Shown here: in pieces, positions 61,733-64,000 of the stretch
Position numbering within the stretch: the first letter of the stretch is position 1
How the letters are laid out: each line of letters starts with the position of its first letter
Assembly: GCF_000511385.1 (NCBI RefSeq)
Contig: NC_023137.1
Location: 449,001 to 513,000, forward strand
DNA: 64,000 nucleotides
Reading direction: 5' to 3'
DNA from: Phaeobacter gallaeciensis DSM 26640
GTDB lineage: Bacteria; Pseudomonadota; Alphaproteobacteria; Rhodobacterales; Rhodobacteraceae
The notes under the pieces: generated by a model
Told to the model about the DNA's origin: nothing
What the model saw: only the letters and a program-made list of their open reading frames with translations
Databases searched by the model: none
Program-made: the position numbers and the translations under genes

Positions 61733-62373
61733 AGAGTTTTGTCCTCAAACTGGCAGAGATCGCGGATGATGCAGGTGGGGCACATCGGTTTGCGAGCCTT
61801 GCAATGATATCGTCCGTGCAGGATCAGCCAATGATGGGCATGGAGCTGAAAATCTGCCGGAATATTGTCTTCGATGGCGCGTTCGACCGCATCGACATCC
61901 TTGCCCGGCGCAATGCCCGCCCGGTTGCCAACCCGAAAGATATGAGTGTCCACCGCCTGTGCGGGCTGGCGCCACCACATGTTCAGAACCACATTCGCCG
62001 TCTTGCGCCCGACGCCGGGCAGGGATTGCAAGGCAGCGCGGGAATTGGGCACCACGCCGCCGTAATCCTCGACCAGAATGCGCGACATCTTGATCACGTT
62101 CTTGGCCTTCTGGCGGTATAGACCAATGGTCTTGATATGTTCGGTCAGCCCCTCTTCGCCCAGATCCAGCATCTTCTGCGGGGTATCCGCGATCTGAAAC
62201 AGCGCGCGTGTTGCCTTGTTGACACCCGCATCCGTAGCCTGCGCTGACAGCGCCACCGCCACCACCAATGTGTAGACGTTGACATGCTCCAATTCGCCCT
62301 TGGGCTCTGGATCCGCTGCCTGAAACCGCGTGAAGATCTCACGCAGGGTGTGATAATCGAGTTGCTTTGCCAT
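61729..62373 (-). CDS. nth: Endonuclease III
   Basis: A 214-residue DNA glycosylase/AP lyase that removes oxidised pyrimidines in base-excision repair. The helix-hairpin-helix LPGVGRKTANVV holds the catalytic Lys124. The catalytic Asp142 lies in VDTHIFRV, and the 4Fe-4S ligands are Cys191, Cys198, Cys201 and Cys207. The ATG at 62373 follows AAGGA; the frame stays open far upstream but without ribosome site or homology. It is divergent from the Ada-like repair gene. Confidence 0.95.
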   Translation of the reverse strand: MAKQLDYHTLREIFTRFQAADPEPKGELEHVNVYTLVVAVALSAQATDAGVNKATRALFQIADTPQKMLDLGEEGLTEHIKTIGLYRQKAKNVIKMSRILVEDYGGVVPNSRAALQSLPGVGRKTANVVLNMWWRQPAQAVDTHIFRVGNRAGIAPGKDVDAVERAIEDNIPADFQLHAHHWLILHGRYHCKARKPMCPTCIIRDLCQFEDKTL

Positions 62374-62550
62374 CGCGGTCCTTAATGCCGCGCAGGGTCC
62401 CCCGGCGCAAACAGAAAAGCCACGATAGGTGAGCGAAGCGTTACCCTGTGGTGATGGACCCATAGTCGGCTGTTCGCGCAAGATCCGGGTCGCGCTGCGG
62501 GGGCGTGATCCTATACTGAAGGGCAGCAGTACCGGACGGGAGGGTCTCTC

Positions 62551-63408
62551 ATGAACATGCAGGCACGCGAACAGAGCTATCACTACGGCGTCATGCGCCG
62601 CGCGATTGAGCTGATTGACGAGGGCGGCGAGGCTCTGACTCTGGCCGAACTGGCCGCCGCCATGGATATGAGCCCGGCGCATTTTCAACGCCTGTTCTCG
62701 GCCTGGGTTGGTGTCTCCCCCAAGCGTTACCAGCAGTATCTGCGCCTTGGCCACGCTAAAAGCCTACTGCAAGATCACTTCACCACGCTGGAAGCGGCCC
62801 ACGCGGTTGGTCTTTCCGGCAGTGGTCGGCTGCATGATCTGTTCCTGCGCTGGGAGGCGATGAGCCCCGGTGAATACGCCCGCAAGGGGGCCGGTCTGCG
62901 CATCCTCTGGGGTTGGTTTGACAGCCCGTTCGGACTGGTTCTGGTGATGGGCACGGAGAAGGGGATCTGTGGTATGGGCTTTGCCGCAGAAACCGGGGCG
63001 GAGCCGACCATGGCCGATATGCGCAGCCGCTGGCCCGATGCCGATTTTGTCGAAGATCCGATGGCCCTGCGCGCGATGGTGGAGGCGATTTTTGATCAGC
63101 GGGGCGAGGCCGCACTGCATATGATTGGCGCGCCCTTGCAGATCAAGGTCTGGGAGGCGCTGTTGCGCATCCCCTCGGGTCAGGTCACCACCTATTCCGA
63201 GATTGCCCATGCCATCGGCGCGCCCCGTGCTGTGCGCGCCGTCGGCACGGCGGTGGGGCGCAACCCGGTCAGCTGGCTGATCCCCTGTCACCGTGCGCTG
63301 CGCAAATCCGGTGCCCTTGGCGGGTATCACTGGGGCCTGCCGGTCAAACGCGCGATGCTGGCCTATGAGGCGGCGCGCGATGAGGGGCAGCAGGACGGCG
63401 CGGCCTGA
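62551..63408 (+). CDS. Ada-like fusion: AraC-type HTH plus methylated-DNA-cysteine methyltransferase
   Basis: A 285-residue fusion. Residues about 8-112 form an AraC-type double helix-turn-helix (LTLAELAAAMDMSPAHFQRL and SPKRYQQYLRLGHAKSLL). Residues about 120-280 form an O6-methylguanine-DNA methyltransferase with the acceptor Cys246 in the motif PVSWLIPCHRAL. The N-terminal zinc Ada domain, whose cysteine senses methylphosphotriesters in E. coli Ada, is absent, so control by self-methylation must differ. It repairs alkylated bases and may regulate transcription. It is divergent from nth. Confidence 0.88.
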   Translation: MNMQAREQSYHYGVMRRAIELIDEGGEALTLAELAAAMDMSPAHFQRLFSAWVGVSPKRYQQYLRLGHAKSLLQDHFTTLEAAHAVGLSGSGRLHDLFLRWEAMSPGEYARKGAGLRILWGWFDSPFGLVLVMGTEKGICGMGFAAETGAEPTMADMRSRWPDADFVEDPMALRAMVEAIFDQRGEAALHMIGAPLQIKVWEALLRIPSGQVTTYSEIAHAIGAPRAVRAVGTAVGRNPVSWLIPCHRALRKSGALGGYHWGLPVKRAMLAYEAARDEGQQDGAA

Positions 63409-63647
63409 CCGGAATCTGCCTCACCCTGATCCACGCGCCGCTCAAACAGGCGCCGCAGCAGTCCGGGGCGTTTGGCGGTTGGCTCCGGATCTGTCTCGGC
63501 CTGCGCTGCAGCTCTGGCAGCTTCCTCAGCTGCCCCCCGGATTTGCGCGGCATCTCGTTCCAATTCATAGGATTTGGGAAACCGGCGCTGCGCCTCCCAT
63601 TTGTCCTTGCCCAGCGTGATCAGAACAATCCAGTCATAGGTCAACAT
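63363..63647 (-). CDS. Small hypothetical protein overlapping the ada-like gene antisense
   Basis: A 94-residue protein starting at an ATG eleven bases downstream of AAGGAGAG, a strong ribosome site. The first 28 residues (TYDWIVLITLGKDKWEAQRRF) look structured. The middle is Ala/Glu-rich helix (AEEAARAAAQAE), and the end is basic then low-complexity. The last 46 bases overlap the 3' end of the ada-like gene on the opposite strand. No family is recognised. The strong ribosome site and start-end composition make it likely to be real. Confidence 0.6.
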   Translation of the reverse strand: MLTYDWIVLITLGKDKWEAQRRFPKSYELERDAAQIRGAAEEAARAAAQAETDPEPTAKRPGLLRRLFERRVDQGEADSGQAAPSCCPSSRAAS

Positions 63648-63688
63648 GGTGTCTCTCCTTCTGTCTGAAACGAGAAAACCACAACGCT

Positions 63689-63738
63689 GCTGACACGCTT
63701 TGTCAGCGGGGCGTGCTAAGATGTCAGCAGCCTGTCAG
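63689..63738. promoter_or_regulatory. TGTCAG repeat cluster before the WYL regulator gene
   Basis: GCTGACA (63689-63695) and TGTCAGC (63701-63707) form a perfect inverted repeat with five-base spacer. Two more TGTCAG hexamers follow at 63722 and 63733, 11 bp apart. The cluster ends 12 bases before the regulator's start codon and is probably its autoregulatory operator. Confidence 0.62.
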
Positions 63739-63749
63739 TGGAGAAACCC

Positions 63750-64000
63750 ATGGAACGAACCGGTCGCCTGTTCGAAGTCATCCAGATTTTGCGCGCCGCC
63801 AGCGCCCCGATCCGGGCGGAGGATCTGGCGGAGAAGCTTGAGGTCTCAAAGCGGACCGTCTACCGCGATATTGCGGCACTTCAGGGAATGCGAACTCCGA
63901 TCGAGGGGGAGGCAGGTATCGGATATATGCTGCGCAAGGGCTATGACCTGCCGCCGCTCAACTTTGACGATGAAGAGCTGGAGGCGCTTTATGTGGGGCT
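63750..64000 (+). CDS. YafY/WYL-type transcriptional regulator (3' truncated by window edge)
   Basis: The first 83 residues of a regulator that runs off the right edge. The N-terminal helix-turn-helix (RTGRLFEVIQILRAASAPIR, then DLAEKLEVSKRTVYRDIAAL) and the wing GEAGIGYMLRKGYDLPPL are typical of the DeoR-like HTH_11 domain in YafY proteins, which usually continue with a WYL ligand-sensing domain. The ATG at 63750 has GGAGAAACCC upstream. TGTCAG repeats lie immediately before it. Confidence 0.85.
   Translation, partial: MERTGRLFEVIQILRAASAPIRAEDLAEKLEVSKRTVYRDIAALQGMRTPIEGEAGIGYMLRKGYDLPPLNFDDEELEALYVG

Overview
The window looks like chromosome of a marine alphaproteobacterium of the Rhodobacteraceae (Roseobacter group, Phaeobacter/Ruegeria-like). 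The basis is the high G+C, the protein relatedness (family DUF1523, a GT14 enzyme with a C-terminal extension, MlaA, a phosphatidylcholine-type PmtA), an exact alphaproteobacterial RpoH promoter, and two copies of an intergenic repeat with the core CCTCCGGCGGG that I associate with this group. I see no rRNA, tRNA, IS element, prophage or CRISPR array. Most of the window is ordinary chromosome in short, tightly packed operons with many ATGA or GTGA stop/start overlaps.

Layout. 0-10 kb: the end of glycolate oxidase subunit GlcF; two tandem S1-type secreted proteases; a heat-shock gene (hsp20) with a textbook RpoH promoter and a ROSE-like RNA thermometer; a secreted phytase/esterase-like protein; gabD; an alpha/beta hydrolase; a creatinase. 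10-11.6 kb: pssA and pmtA for membrane phospholipid synthesis. 11.8-19.5 kb: a compact cluster of largely uncharacterised genes. It holds a long helical protein, small membrane proteins, a classic AAA ATPase, a DUF6638-like protein and a DUF1523 protein. A visibly A+T-richer gene with two HEPN-type RNxxxH motifs sits inside it, coupled to the ATPase by a GTGA overlap. This is the best candidate for an undescribed system here.

19.5-33 kb: a GT14 glycosyltransferase and a divergent sulfotransferase (surface glycan modification); a Nudix hydrolase; ilvD; a divergent benE/XRE-cupin pair with a 22-bp perfect palindrome between them; an EamA transporter; smpB; a coupled sseA/aminotransferase pair fit for cysteine-to-sulfide metabolism; and glnK-amtB for ammonium. 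33-46 kb: a class A PBP; mlaC/mlaA; an orphan type I secretion ABC/HlyD pair; a four-gene ridA/GDPD/FemAB-like/phhB operon; a peroxiredoxin; a ferredoxin-reductase-like flavoprotein with rsmD. 46-64 kb: a HAD phosphatase; a small lipoprotein; map (separated from the lipoprotein gene by a 24-bp-armed perfect inverted repeat); mscS; sfsA; a cinA/GNAT/AhpD-like/OmpA operon; a LysR regulator with a divergent DUF4399-NIPSNAP-ABM-secreted protein operon; fadH-like; rppH; a divergent EamA/MarR pair with two operators; adenosine kinase and nth; an Ada-like fusion; and the start of a WYL-type regulator.

Many intrinsic terminators can be read directly, which helps to delimit operons. Where gene starts were ambiguous, I chose them from ribosome-binding sites, family lengths and overlaps.
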